From Gammaproteobacteria bacterium (GTDB taxonomy: Bacteria > Pseudomonadota > Gammaproteobacteria > Steroidobacterales > Steroidobacteraceae): a stretch of 64,000 nucleotides of DNA. The stretch is from assembly GCA_017577615.1 (NCBI GenBank), contig PKRE01000001.1:186001-250000 (forward strand), read 5' to 3'. The position numbers and the translations under genes were made by a program. Positions 19,101 through 27,236 of the stretch are shown here, piece by piece. Every line of letters begins with the position of its first letter. The first letter of the stretch is position 1. Below the pieces are notes generated by a model, which did not search any database, was not told the DNA's origin, and saw only the letters and a list, made by a program, of their open reading frames with translations.

Positions 19101-22023
19101 CGATCACGAGCACCGAATGACCTGCATCCAGCAAGCGGCGGAAAGCCCGCAGCAACTTCGCGATGTCGTCGAAGTGCAGCCCTGTCGTGGGTTCATCGAA
19201 CAGGAACAGCAATCCTGAAGCACAGGCGGCCGATCCTTCGACGCTGGCTCGAGAAGCGGCGTTACGCTTCTGGCCGCGCGTTCTCTTTTCAGCGTCTGCA
19301 ACCCAGAGTCCGGCTCCCGATTCGGCAAGGTGTCCCGCAAGCTTCAGCCGCTGTGCCTCGCCGCCCGACAACGTCGGAACGGGTTGCCCCAGCCGCAGGT
19401 AGTCCAACCCCACTTCGACGAGAGGCTGGAGACGCTCGAGCACATCAGGTGCATCCGCGAAGATCTTCACCGCCTCAGCAACAGTGAGCTCCAGGACGTC
19501 GGCGATGCTCAGATGACGACCCGCAACGTCCACCGTGACCTCAAGAATCTCGCTGCGATACCGACGGCCATCGCAATCCGCACAACGCAAGTAGACGTCC
19601 GAGAGGAATTGCATCTCGATGTGCTCGAAGCCGTTGCCTCCGCAGGTGGGGCAGCGGCCATTGCCCGAGTTGAAGCTGAACGTGCCCATCGTGTAGCCGC
19701 GCTCCTTGGCAAGCGGTGTTGCCGCGAACAGCTTGCGAATGGCATCGAATGCACCGACGTAGCTCGCTGGGTTCGAACGCGTCGTGCGACCGATCGGCGT
19801 CTGATCCACGAGCACCACGCCCGCAAGCCGCTCGGCGCCTTCGATGCGATCGTGTGCTCCTGGTGCTTCCGTTGGCTTGCCGAAGCGTTTGAGGAGCGCC
19901 GGATACAGGATGTCTTGCACCAAGGTGGACTTTCCGGAGCCGGACACGCCCGTCACACACACGAGACGATGAAGCGGGATGGTGACGTCGATGTTCTTGA
20001 GGTTGTGCTCGCGCGCGCCGACGACGCGAATCGACGCACTCGTATCGATGCGAGGCTGGAAACCGAAGCTTGGCGACTGAGGCGCCCCGTCACCCGTCCG
20101 CTGTCCATCGAGCACCTTCCTGCGGCCGGTGAGGTAATCCGCCGTCAGTGAGCCGTGCGCGGCCGCCAGCTCGGCGGGCCTGCCGTAGAAAACGATCTGC
20201 CCGCCGCGTTCGCCGGGTCCGGGTCCGATATCCAAGATACGGTCTGCGGCACGCATGACCTGCGGATCGTGCTCGACGACCACGAGCGTGTTACCGGCAC
20301 GCTTCAATCGCTGCATGACGTCGATCACGCGGTTCATGTCACGCGGATGCAACCCGATCGATGGCTCGTCCAGCACGAACAACGTGTTCACGAGCGAAGT
20401 GCCGAGCGCCGTCGTCAGATTGATCCGTTGCACCTCTCCGCCTGAAAGCGTGCGCGACTGCCGATCGAGCGTCAGGTACCCGAGCCCGACATCGAGCAGG
20501 AACTTGAGCCGGCTGCGGATCTCCTTCAAGACCAGATCGCTTGCCTCATCGAGCGGCGCCGGAAGCTGCAACGCTTCGAAGAACGCGCTGGTCCGCTCGA
20601 TCGGCAGCAGCATGAGCTCGTGCAGGTTGACGCCGGGAAGTCGGGCGAGGACCTCATCGCCCCACTGCACACCGTTGGGACGGAAGCGCTCGTCACTGCG
20701 CAAAGCGCGTTCTGCATCCGCACGTGTCCCCAGCCGATACAGCAACGCGTCGGTCTTTAAGCGCGCACCGTTGCATGCCGGGCAGGTCGTATAAGCGCGG
20801 TACTTCGACAGCAGCACCCGTATGTGCATCTTGTACGCTTTCGTTTCCAGCCATGCGAAGAAACGGCGTACCCCGTACCAATGTCCTTCTTCCCACGACC
20901 CCTCGCCTTCGAGCACCCACTGGCGATGCTCCTCGCTGAGCTCCCGCCATGGGACATCGATCGGGACGCCGCGCTTGCGCGCGAACCTCAGCAGATCGTC
21001 CTGGCATTCGCGGTACGACTCACTCTGCCAGCAACGCACCGCGCCTTCCTTCAAAGACTTCGATTCGTCAGGGACGACGAGACCGAAGTCGATATCGATG
21101 ATGCGGCCGAAGCCGCGACAAGCATCGCAGGCGCCGATCGGTGAATTGAACGAAAAGAGACTTGGGATCGGCTCGGAATAGTGAATGTCGCAGTCTGCGC
21201 AATGCAGGTCCGACGAGAAACGAAACGTCGCCAGAGCCGGACCCTCGCTCGATTCGACCACATGGGCGTTCGCTCTGCCTCGCCCGACGCGTAGCGCCGC
21301 TTCAAACGCCTCGACGATACGATCCCTGTTTGCTGCATCGAAACGTACGCGGTCCTGGATCACTTCGAGCAACAGCGACTCGCCGGCCTGTGAAGCCTGC
21401 TTCGTGCCGTGCCCGCGTCTGTTCTTCGCAGCAGCTGCCCGCGAGCTGTTACAAACGGCCTGGCTACGCGAGAACACGCGGGTGTAACCCTGCGCCTCCA
21501 GCAGCTTCAGGATCTCGGCCTCGGAGAAGTTGTGCGGGACGCTGACGGGGAAGGTGATCACGACACGCGCACCGCGCAGCCCGCGACTTTCAAGGCGATC
21601 CTCGAGATCGGCATAGATCGTCTGCGGCGTATCGCGGCGCACGGGTCGTGCGCAGGCACGGCAGTACAGCTGGGCCGCGCGCGCGAACAAGAGCTTCAAG
21701 TGATCGTTGAGCTCGGTCATCGTGCCGACGGTCGAGCGCGAAGTGCGGACGGGATTGGTCTGATCGATCGCAATAGCCGGCGGGATCCCCTCGATGCGAT
21801 CGACGCGCGGGCGGTCCATCCGGTCGAGAAACTGTCGCGCGTACGGCGAGAAAGTCTCCACGTAACGACGCTGGCCCTCCGCATAGAGCGTGTCGAACAC
21901 GAGCGATGACTTGCCCGAACCGGACACGCCCGTGACCACGATGAGCTCGTTCGTCGGAAGCTCGAGATCGATCGATTTCAGATTGTTCTGACGTGCGCCG
22001 CGAATGACGATGGAGTTGGACAT
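16186..22023 (-). CDS. uvrA: Double-length UvrA-type excinuclease ATPase
   Basis: A 1945-residue protein made of two complete UvrA units in one chain. Standard UvrA is about 940 residues with two ATPase modules and recognises damaged DNA for nucleotide excision repair. Here there are four Walker A loops, all GVSGSGKS (near residues 32, 693, 1091 and 1624), and four LSGGE-type signatures, each with DEP(S/T)xGLH. Zinc-finger cysteine sets recur in both halves (CPACNGARL, CPTCGGNGF, CERCFGTGL, CEACEGQGL). Both halves have the UvrA openings RGARQNNLK and HGAREHNLK. A charged insert near residue 950 (EKRTRGQKRN) interrupts the second module. The start MSNSIVIRGA at 22023 matches UvrA N-termini. 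No second uvrA is seen here. Confidence 0.95.
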   Translation of the reverse strand: MSNSIVIRGARQNNLKSIDLELPTNELIVVTGVSGSGKSSLVFDTLYAEGQRRYVETFSPYARQFLDRMDRPRVDRIEGIPPAIAIDQTNPVRTSRSTVGTMTELNDHLKLLFARAAQLYCRACARPVRRDTPQTIYADLEDRLESRGLRGARVVITFPVSVPHNFSEAEILKLLEAQGYTRVFSRSQAVCNSSRAAAAKNRRGHGTKQASQAGESLLLEVIQDRVRFDAANRDRIVEAFEAALRVGRGRANAHVVESSEGPALATFRFSSDLHCADCDIHYSEPIPSLFSFNSPIGACDACRGFGRIIDIDFGLVVPDESKSLKEGAVRCWQSESYRECQDDLLRFARKRGVPIDVPWRELSEEHRQWVLEGEGSWEEGHWYGVRRFFAWLETKAYKMHIRVLLSKYRAYTTCPACNGARLKTDALLYRLGTRADAERALRSDERFRPNGVQWGDEVLARLPGVNLHELMLLPIERTSAFFEALQLPAPLDEASDLVLKEIRSRLKFLLDVGLGYLTLDRQSRTLSGGEVQRINLTTALGTSLVNTLFVLDEPSIGLHPRDMNRVIDVMQRLKRAGNTLVVVEHDPQVMRAADRILDIGPGPGERGGQIVFYGRPAELAAAHGSLTADYLTGRRKVLDGQRTGDGAPQSPSFGFQPRIDTSASIRVVGAREHNLKNIDVTIPLHRLVCVTGVSGSGKSTLVQDILYPALLKRFGKPTEAPGAHDRIEGAERLAGVVLVDQTPIGRTTRSNPASYVGAFDAIRKLFAATPLAKERGYTMGTFSFNSGNGRCPTCGGNGFEHIEMQFLSDVYLRCADCDGRRYRSEILEVTVDVAGRHLSIADVLELTVAEAVKIFADAPDVLERLQPLVEVGLDYLRLGQPVPTLSGGEAQRLKLAGHLAESGAGLWVADAEKRTRGQKRNAASRASVEGSAACASGLLFLFDEPTTGLHFDDIAKLLRAFRRLLDAGHSVLVIEHNLDVIRAADWLIDLGPEGGEAGGEIVTCGPPREVMNHPRSHTGKALRDELDTPHWGLGSADEGRRDAAKASSPSGESLALHAQQPAIRVHGAREHNLKNVNVAIPRDKLVVVTGVSGSGKSTLAFDIVFGEGQRRYLESLNAYARQFVQPASKPDVDAVFGIPPTVAIEQRTSRGGRKSTVATLTEIYHFLRLLYVKLGTQYCPDCNVPIEPQSFDAIAARLMKEYRGSTIDVLAPLVVARKGYYTELASWAAKKGFQYLRVDGERVPTHPWPRLSRFQEHTIELPVATVLVSPRNEAALRAALESALAYGKGVVHVATVGERAASRQGRVPVRASGRTMRANATAIFSTRRACPSCARSFADLDPRLFSFNSKHGWCERCFGTGLKMRGFDETQTGEEIWWNEWYEGEAQVCSDCGGQRLNAVARHVRFKDQSIAELTSRSVSEARKLFRTLKLKGRELEIARDVLAEINARLQFLEDVGLGYLTLDRAAPTLSGGEAQRIRLAAQLGSNLQGVCYILDEPTIGLHARDNRVLLDTLERLKLKGNSLLVVEHDEDTIRRADHIIDLGPGAGARGGHIVATGSVRDLEKTPGSVTGRLLARPLQHPFSTRRPVGRDTPALIVRKASLHNLRGEDIRVPLGRLVVITGVSGSGKSTLARDVLHDNLVAALKAKGRAKIAWRGCTRIDGWERIGRVLEVDQTPIGKTPRSCPATYVGFWDDVRRVFAETNDARMRGYSASRFSFNAHGGRCEACEGQGLRKIEMSFLPDVRVVCEACKGQRFNQDTLAVRYKGKSIGDVLMMSVDEAAAFFSAHPRIHHALRLLQDVGLGYLTLGQQSPTLSGGEAQRIKLVTELAKVRARSGATLRRRNDAPDTLYVLDEPTVGLHMADTEKLIRVLQRLVDAGHSIVVIEHDLDVIAEADWIIDLGPEGGANGGRVVAEGPPEQVLRRAKRSHTAQALRQFASQRRLVA

Positions 22024-22124
22024 GCTGATCCGAAAACGAGGGTTACGGCACGCAGGGCGCGCGTGCACAGCGGGGAGCGTGATAGTGTAGCTCGCCGAGC
22101 CGAACGGGTCAGAGATTCAACACG

Positions 22125-24077
22125 TCAATGCTGACAGCCTGTGTCAGCGAAGGGGGAACCCGTTCCTTGTTCCCTGTTGGCCGCGTCCACGAGCGGCGGC
22201 AAGGGACAATGCAGCGCCGCGCATACGGTCCGCAGCAACTCGGCCTCGCCGATCGTGAGCCGTTGATCGTGGGTCACGGTCTTCAGCAGCGCTTCGATGA
22301 GCTGCTCTTTGCCCGCAGGCACAAGCTGGTCCAACCGACTGAGCGCCACATCAAGCGCGCGCGGCCATTGCGCCGGCAACGAGAACGGTGGTCGATCCCG
22401 CGGGTAGAGATGATGCATGCCGATCTCGTACGCGCGACGCGCCTCGGCTTCCCCTTCGTGGCCGTAGCGAGCGAGTACAGCGAACAGCACCTGAGCCTCG
22501 TTCCGCACGAGAGCGAGAGAAAGCGTGCGGCGACGTGCAACAGGATCGATCCCGTCGCGTAGCTGTACCTGCGCCAACTTGCACAACGCGTAACGGTGCA
22601 GCGAAAGCTCGCCCTCCTGCTGCAGCAGGCCGCTCAAAGCCGCAAGCAGACTCAAGCTTTCCTCGCGCGGTAGCTGACGTAACGTCGCGAGGGATTGCAT
22701 GAGCGCGGGCAACCGCTGCTCCGGTGCAAGCGCATCGACCGCGGCCTCGAGTGCCTCGACCTGCGCGAGCGTCTGTGCGCCGAGCTGTCGACCGATAGAG
22801 CGGCGTTGCTCCGCCCGCCTTTCGCTGCAAGCATCGAGCGCTAGCGCAAGCAGTAACCCACGAGCCGAAGTCGGATGACGTGCCGCCTGAACGATCGGCT
22901 GCGGCAAAGATTCCCGGATCTCGCGGGCAACTCGCATGTGGGTATCCGATGGATTACCGACCCATTGCGCCAGGCTCGCCGTCACTGCGAAGCGCCTTCC
23001 CGTTCCCTCACGTGCCTTGCCAACCGCTGCCTCGTAGTGTTCCCTCGACAGGTCAACGCCGCTCACGAGCTGCCGGCGCACTTTCTCGATCTCGGCGACA
23101 TCGAAGTGCGGATCGATGGCCTTGATGCGCTCCATGAGAGGCGGATGGGTTGCGAAGAGGCGATTCATGCCGGGCGCGAAGAGCATGTGCGCCACTTCTT
23201 CGACTTCAGGATGCGTGAGCTTCGAGCCGCCAGCGAGCGCTGCGATCTTCACGAGCGCGTTGCGCAACCCGGTCGGGTCGCGAGTGAACTGCACCGCCGA
23301 GGCATCCGCGAGCGCTTCGCGACGCCGCGAGACGGCTGCCTGGATGAGCCGCCCGAAGAACAGCCCGATATAACCAATGCCGAGCACAGCAAGCGCTACC
23401 AGTGCGACGGCGGACCCTGTGCTCCTGCGATCGCGCGCAACACGCAAGACCGTGCGCGCGATCAACGCGATCACGAGCAGACCGAACAAGAGCCCGATCA
23501 ACCGCAGATTGAGGCGCATGTCGCCATTCAGGATATGGCTGAACTCGTGCGCGATGACACCTTGCAACTCGGCCCGGCTGAGCGTCTCGATCGCGCCACG
23601 CGTCACCCCGATCGCCGCATCGGCTGGGTTGTGACCGGCTGCGAAGGCATTGATGCCGCGTTCGTGCTCCAGCAAGTACACCTCTGGCATCGGCACGCCC
23701 GAAGCGATCGACATCTCTTCGACAACGTTGAGCAAACGACGCTCGTTGGGATCGGTCGTGTCGGGCGAAACTCGTACGCCGCCGAGCATCCGCGCCACCG
23801 CGCCTCCCCCGGCCCTCAGCACGATCGACTTGTAGAGACTCGCAAGCCCGATGATGCCTGCGACGACCGAAGACACACCGATCACCGTGCCCACATTCGC
23901 TGCCATCCACTCCGGGAGCGGCGGCGCTCCTCCAGTCGTGTACAGCTCCGTCTGTGCGAGCACGAAGAAAATCACCGCATCAACGGCACACACGACGGCC
24001 AGCACTGCCAATACGAACAGCAACACGAGCCAACGCGACGCTCGTCGAGCCTGTTCTTGTCGCTGGAAAAAGTTCAT
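22125..24077 (-). CDS. M48 family membrane metalloprotease with long C-terminal extension
   Basis: A 650-residue HtpX/Ste24-type zinc protease. The catalytic motif is HEFSH (H177-E178...H181), with the third ligand glutamate in RREALAD (E254). Hydrophobic helices lie near residues 17-40, 62-82 and 190-245, placing the active site at the inner membrane. The peptidase domain ends near residue 350. The remaining 300 residues are Ala/Arg/Leu-rich helices of unknown function. The lemA gene lies 88 bases upstream on the same strand, a common LemA-M48 pairing. The last codons (REQGTGSPF) are encoded by a GGGAACAAGGAACGGG stretch resembling the intergenic repeat at 31681, so the very C-terminus may be repeat-derived. 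Confidence 0.92.
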   Translation of the reverse strand: MNFFQRQEQARRASRWLVLLFVLAVLAVVCAVDAVIFFVLAQTELYTTGGAPPLPEWMAANVGTVIGVSSVVAGIIGLASLYKSIVLRAGGGAVARMLGGVRVSPDTTDPNERRLLNVVEEMSIASGVPMPEVYLLEHERGINAFAAGHNPADAAIGVTRGAIETLSRAELQGVIAHEFSHILNGDMRLNLRLIGLLFGLLVIALIARTVLRVARDRRSTGSAVALVALAVLGIGYIGLFFGRLIQAAVSRRREALADASAVQFTRDPTGLRNALVKIAALAGGSKLTHPEVEEVAHMLFAPGMNRLFATHPPLMERIKAIDPHFDVAEIEKVRRQLVSGVDLSREHYEAAVGKAREGTGRRFAVTASLAQWVGNPSDTHMRVAREIRESLPQPIVQAARHPTSARGLLLALALDACSERRAEQRRSIGRQLGAQTLAQVEALEAAVDALAPEQRLPALMQSLATLRQLPREESLSLLAALSGLLQQEGELSLHRYALCKLAQVQLRDGIDPVARRRTLSLALVRNEAQVLFAVLARYGHEGEAEARRAYEIGMHHLYPRDRPPFSLPAQWPRALDVALSRLDQLVPAGKEQLIEALLKTVTHDQRLTIGEAELLRTVCAALHCPLPPLVDAANREQGTGSPFADTGCQH

Positions 24078-24118
24078 GGGCAGGAGGCTGGCGAGTGCAG
24101 ACCGGAGCCGAAGCTGAC

Positions 24119-24162
24119 GGCCGGAGACTGGGGCCGCGAGCGCGCAGCCCCAGTCCCCAGCC
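24119..24162. repeat. Gene-end G/C-rich inverted repeat (copy a)
   Basis: The arms GGCCGGAGACTGGGGC (24119-24134) and GCCCCAGTCCCCAGCC (24147-24162) pair over 16 positions with one mismatch and one wobble. It lies just after the lemA stop and before the M48 start, and shares the CCCCAG(C/T)CCC core with similar elements near 32615, 35680, 44880, 49420 and 58310. It may act as a processing or attenuation hairpin within the lemA-M48 operon. Confidence 0.7.
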
Positions 24163-24165
24163 ACA

Positions 24166-24753
24166 TCAGGTGAACTTCACCGTGGGCACTGCACGCTTCT
24201 CCGGGGCCTCGATCTCGAGCAATTGCGCGGGCTTGAAGGAGAACATGCCAGCGATGAGATTGGTCGGAAACATCTCGCGCAGGTTGTTGTAGTGCATGAC
24301 TGCATCGTTGTACGCCTGGCGAGCGAATGCCACCTTGTTCTCGGTGGAGGTGAGCTCCTCGGAGAGCTGCATCATGTTCTGATTCGCTTTGAGGTCGGGA
24401 TACGCCTCCGCCAGCGCGAACAGCCGTCCGAGGGCGCCGCTCAACGCATTCTCGGCCCCGGCGAGCTGCTGAACAGCGTTGGGATCGTCTGGGTGTTGCG
24501 CAGCGTTTCTGAGCCCTGCCACGGCCGCGTTGCGTGCAGCTATCACGGCCTCGAGCGTCTCACGCTCGTGCTTCAGATATCCCTTCGCGGTCTCGACGAG
24601 ATTCGGTATGAGATCGTGACGACGCGTGAGCTGCACGTCGATCTGCGCGAATGCGTTCTTGTAGGCGTTGCGCGCGGCGACGAGCCGGTTGTACATCGAG
24701 ACGAACAAGAACGCTGCAACGACGATCAGCGCCAAAATGATCCATCCTGCCAT
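24166..24753 (-). CDS. lemA: LemA family protein
   Basis: A 195-residue LemA-family protein: one N-terminal transmembrane helix (AGWIILALIVVAAFLFVSMY), then a helical bundle outside the membrane. The family core is NAFAQIDVQLTRRHDLIPNL, ETAKGYLKHERETLEAV and ARQAYNDAVMHYNNL, with the FP.N..A..F motif as MFPTNLIAGMFSF. Its function is not established; LemA proteins often neighbour M48 proteases, as here. The ribosome site GGAGAG fixes the ATG at 24753. First gene of a likely two-gene operon. Confidence 0.95.
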   Translation of the reverse strand: MAGWIILALIVVAAFLFVSMYNRLVAARNAYKNAFAQIDVQLTRRHDLIPNLVETAKGYLKHERETLEAVIAARNAAVAGLRNAAQHPDDPNAVQQLAGAENALSGALGRLFALAEAYPDLKANQNMMQLSEELTSTENKVAFARQAYNDAVMHYNNLREMFPTNLIAGMFSFKPAQLLEIEAPEKRAVPTVKFT

Positions 24754-24874
24754 AGCTACTCTCCGCGGACGCCCAACGCGAGCGCGCTACAAGCATAGCC
24801 AAACTGGCCGTGCAGTGATGAGTCACGCTCAACGAGGCGCACGTGTGCTCACCGATCGCACGGCTCGCACCGAC

Positions 24875-25126
24875 TCAACGAAGCGGTGCGAACAAATCGA
24901 AGAGCCGGCTCAACAACGATGGTTTGAGTTGCTCTACCTCCAAGTCGTGGCTGCGAGGAAGCTGTAAGTCGGACAAGTCGATGCGAAACTCGTCCTCCTC
25001 AAGCCAACCGAACACCGCATGGCGGGCACTTGACGCCCTGGGGCGGCCGGCACGTCGCCCGTGCAGGACTGCGTTCGGATCCGGAGCGATGCGTTGGGCT
25101 GCGGTGCGGATGTTGGTAGCGCTCAT
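24875..25126 (-). CDS. Small hypothetical protein
   Basis: An 83-residue open frame starting MSATNIRTAAQRIAPDP, with a GGGGGA ribosome-like site just upstream; a GTG four codons earlier is an alternative start. The product has a basic N-terminal half (HGRRAGRPRASSARH) and an acidic/hydrophobic C-terminal half (WLEEDEFRIDLSDLQLPRSHDLEVE). No family recognised, and no signal peptide or membrane helix. It lies upstream of lemA on the same strand with a 121-base gap and is divergent from the lipoprotein gene at 25317. Confidence 0.5.
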   Translation of the reverse strand: MSATNIRTAAQRIAPDPNAVLHGRRAGRPRASSARHAVFGWLEEDEFRIDLSDLQLPRSHDLEVEQLKPSLLSRLFDLFAPLR

Positions 25127-25316
25127 CCATTCCCCCACCGAGGAGCTGTGAAGCGACTCAGCCTAGAGGATCGGGGGAGACTGCCACGTGAGCTGCTTCA
25201 CGTTCGTCGACACTGCAGACCCGTGGCACAGCTCGTCGCCTCGAAATCGGCTTATGTTTGGTGCACATCTTGGGGATGAACGAACGGCTTGGCGAGTCCC
25301 CCTGTGAGACGTGCCT

Positions 25317-25928
25317 ATGAACGCAACGAAACGTTTCGGTGCATGGATGCGGTGGTTGGGGTTCGAGGCTCGGGACGGAGCTTGGTGGCCGCGAGCGATT
25401 GCGCTCGCCGCATGCCTGGCAACGAACGGCTGCGGTGATCCTTCCTCGGCGCCGTCAGCAGCCCTCGCCGAGCAGCCGCTCGTCATGGCGCCAGACGAGG
25501 TCCCACACGCGCACGTCGTCACGGCATTCATAGGCAATGTCTCGACTCGTTACGCCGCACACTACGACGGCGAGGCGCTCGTGCAGATCACGGAGCAGCG
25601 CCAAGGCACACCGCCGGATGTTGCCGATGCGACTTATCTATTTCGCAGTGCGCGTCTGATGCGCTATGAGGGTCCGACGCTCGACGGCAAGGACTGGCTC
25701 GTGCTCGAGATCGACCCACAGGGGCAGGTGCTCGTCGCACGCAACGGCACCGAGCCGGCCAGCAACGAGGAAATCAACGCCATCCTCACGCGTGCCCAGC
25801 TCCTGCGCAATCACGCGCTAGCACGGCGCGCAACGCAGACGCATGCAAGGCATAACAGCTCAGGCAGCGCTCGCGTGCACGGAGCGGGCCGGCAGCTCGA
25901 TGCGAACGGCCAGACCACCGCCCGGTAG
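25317..25928 (+). CDS. Hypothetical exported protein, possible lipoprotein
   Basis: A 203-residue protein with an N-terminal hydrophobic stretch ending LATNGC, which could be a lipobox-like site (C42 counting from this start). The mature part contains a beta-rich segment (VVTAFIGNVSTRYAAHYDGEA, then DATYLFRSARLMRYEGPTLDGKDWLVLEID). Its last 69 bases run convergently over the end of the histidine kinase gene (stop 25860), so the low-complexity tail after about residue 180 may be read-through rather than folded protein. A 14-codon open frame (25276-25320) ends in ATGA over this start, which might couple translation. No family recognised. Confidence 0.65.
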   Translation: MNATKRFGAWMRWLGFEARDGAWWPRAIALAACLATNGCGDPSSAPSAALAEQPLVMAPDEVPHAHVVTAFIGNVSTRYAAHYDGEALVQITEQRQGTPPDVADATYLFRSARLMRYEGPTLDGKDWLVLEIDPQGQVLVARNGTEPASNEEINAILTRAQLLRNHALARRATQTHARHNSSGSARVHGAGRQLDANGQTTAR

Positions 25929-27236
25929 GTTGTGAGCCGAGACGTGCCCTTCGTGCAATGCGACGATGCGTGCCGTGATTGCCAGACCCAACCCTGTTCC
26001 GCCGCTATCGCGATCGCGGGAAGCCGCGACACGGTAGAAAGGCTCGAAAATGCGCGTCAGCTCGGCCGGAGGCACGCCGGGCCCTTGATCCTCCACGGAA
26101 ATATGGGCGCGCCCGTGCTCGTAGCTGAGCTTGACACGCACGGCCGTGCCGACGGCCGTGAAGCGAACAGCGTTGCGCAGTACGTTCTCGATCGCGCTGC
26201 GCAGCAGACCCTGATCGCCATCGACCACGATGCCCGAGCTTGGTACCGCATCCACACGTTTGTTCGCGGCGCCGGCCTCGATGCGCGCATCCTCCACGAC
26301 CTCGCTCACGAGTATCGCCAAGTCGACCGGCTCTCGTGTCAGCACCGGCTCGGCAGCTCGCAGCTCCGACAACTGCAGCATCTGGCCGATCAGCGTATCG
26401 AGACGCTCGGCTTCCAGCTCGATGCGATCGAGCTGGCGAGCAATGTCCTCTCCTGGTCGACGCGCCAGTCCCAACGCGACGCGCATGCGCGCAAGCGGCG
26501 AGCGCAGCTCGTGCGACATGCCACGCAGCAAGTCTTCCTTGGCGGCGAGCAAGTTGCGCACGTGATCGGCCATGGCATCGAAGTCGCGCGCGAGCACCCC
26601 CAGCTCGTCGCGACGACGAGAAAACTCCTCGCCAACGCGCGCTTCGAGATTGCCGGCCGCGAGCGAACGAGCGCTCGCCTGCAGACGTTCCACGGGCTTG
26701 CTGACATAGCGTGCCAACGACCAGCACACCAGCCCGCTCGTCAGCAGAGCGAACGTGACGATCACGATGCGCACATCGGTGGCATTGAGTATGTTCATCG
26801 GCCAGTTGGGGCCGGCGATCATGATCGAATACACGGTGCCATCCCGATCGGTAAACAACGGCGTCAACACGAGCGGGTCGTCGATGTCGCGACTGTCGAT
26901 GCGGTTCTCGCCGAGCAAGCCTGCGTCCTGCAGCCGTGCTACGTAGCGGCGCAGGTAGTGCGGCATCGGGCGTCTCAAGACGTCCTCACCGGTTGCATCG
27001 ACGATGAAGATCTGTCGATCGGTGTACTTACGCTCCGTGTCTGCAATCCACGCCGGTAGAGCCTCCGTTCCGTCGGATCGCAAGAGCGCGGCCGCTTCGT
27101 TGGCCAGTTGCTTGATGTCGATATTGACGCGATTGATCTGTTGAAAGCGGTACCAACCCACCACGGCGGTCGTCCCGAGCACGACCAGCATGGCGGCCCA
27201 GAACGAAAGGAAAATGCGTAGAAAGAGTGTTTTCAT
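25860..27236 (-). CDS. Sensor histidine kinase, CpxA-like
   Basis: A 458-residue membrane sensor kinase. The N-terminal helix (IFLSFWAAMLVVLGTTAVV) and a second helix near residues 155-175 flank a periplasmic domain of about 125 residues. HAMP follows (VSKPVERLQASARSLAAGN), then the dimerisation helix with H242 in MSHELRSPLARMR. The ATP-binding boxes are N (ENVLRNAVRF), G1 (DQGPGVP) and G2 (GGTGLGLAI). The layout and the MSHELRSPLAR box resemble CpxA, the envelope-stress sensor. It overlaps the response regulator gene by 4 bases and is the second gene of the operon. Confidence 0.93.
   Translation of the reverse strand: MKTLFLRIFLSFWAAMLVVLGTTAVVGWYRFQQINRVNIDIKQLANEAAALLRSDGTEALPAWIADTERKYTDRQIFIVDATGEDVLRRPMPHYLRRYVARLQDAGLLGENRIDSRDIDDPLVLTPLFTDRDGTVYSIMIAGPNWPMNILNATDVRIVIVTFALLTSGLVCWSLARYVSKPVERLQASARSLAAGNLEARVGEEFSRRRDELGVLARDFDAMADHVRNLLAAKEDLLRGMSHELRSPLARMRVALGLARRPGEDIARQLDRIELEAERLDTLIGQMLQLSELRAAEPVLTREPVDLAILVSEVVEDARIEAGAANKRVDAVPSSGIVVDGDQGLLRSAIENVLRNAVRFTAVGTAVRVKLSYEHGRAHISVEDQGPGVPPAELTRIFEPFYRVAASRDRDSGGTGLGLAITARIVALHEGHVSAHNLPGGGLAVRIELPARSVHASAA

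Noticed and set aside
19760..19790. tRNA-like GGTTCGAA stretch
   Set aside because: It lies inside the uvrA coding frame and has no acceptor or anticodon stems around it.
22128..22150. GCTGACA/TGTCAGC hairpin upstream of uvrA, considered as a LexA box
   Set aside because: It does not fit CTGT-N8-ACAG, lies in the 3' end of the M48 gene, and is downstream of uvrA's start region on the wrong side.
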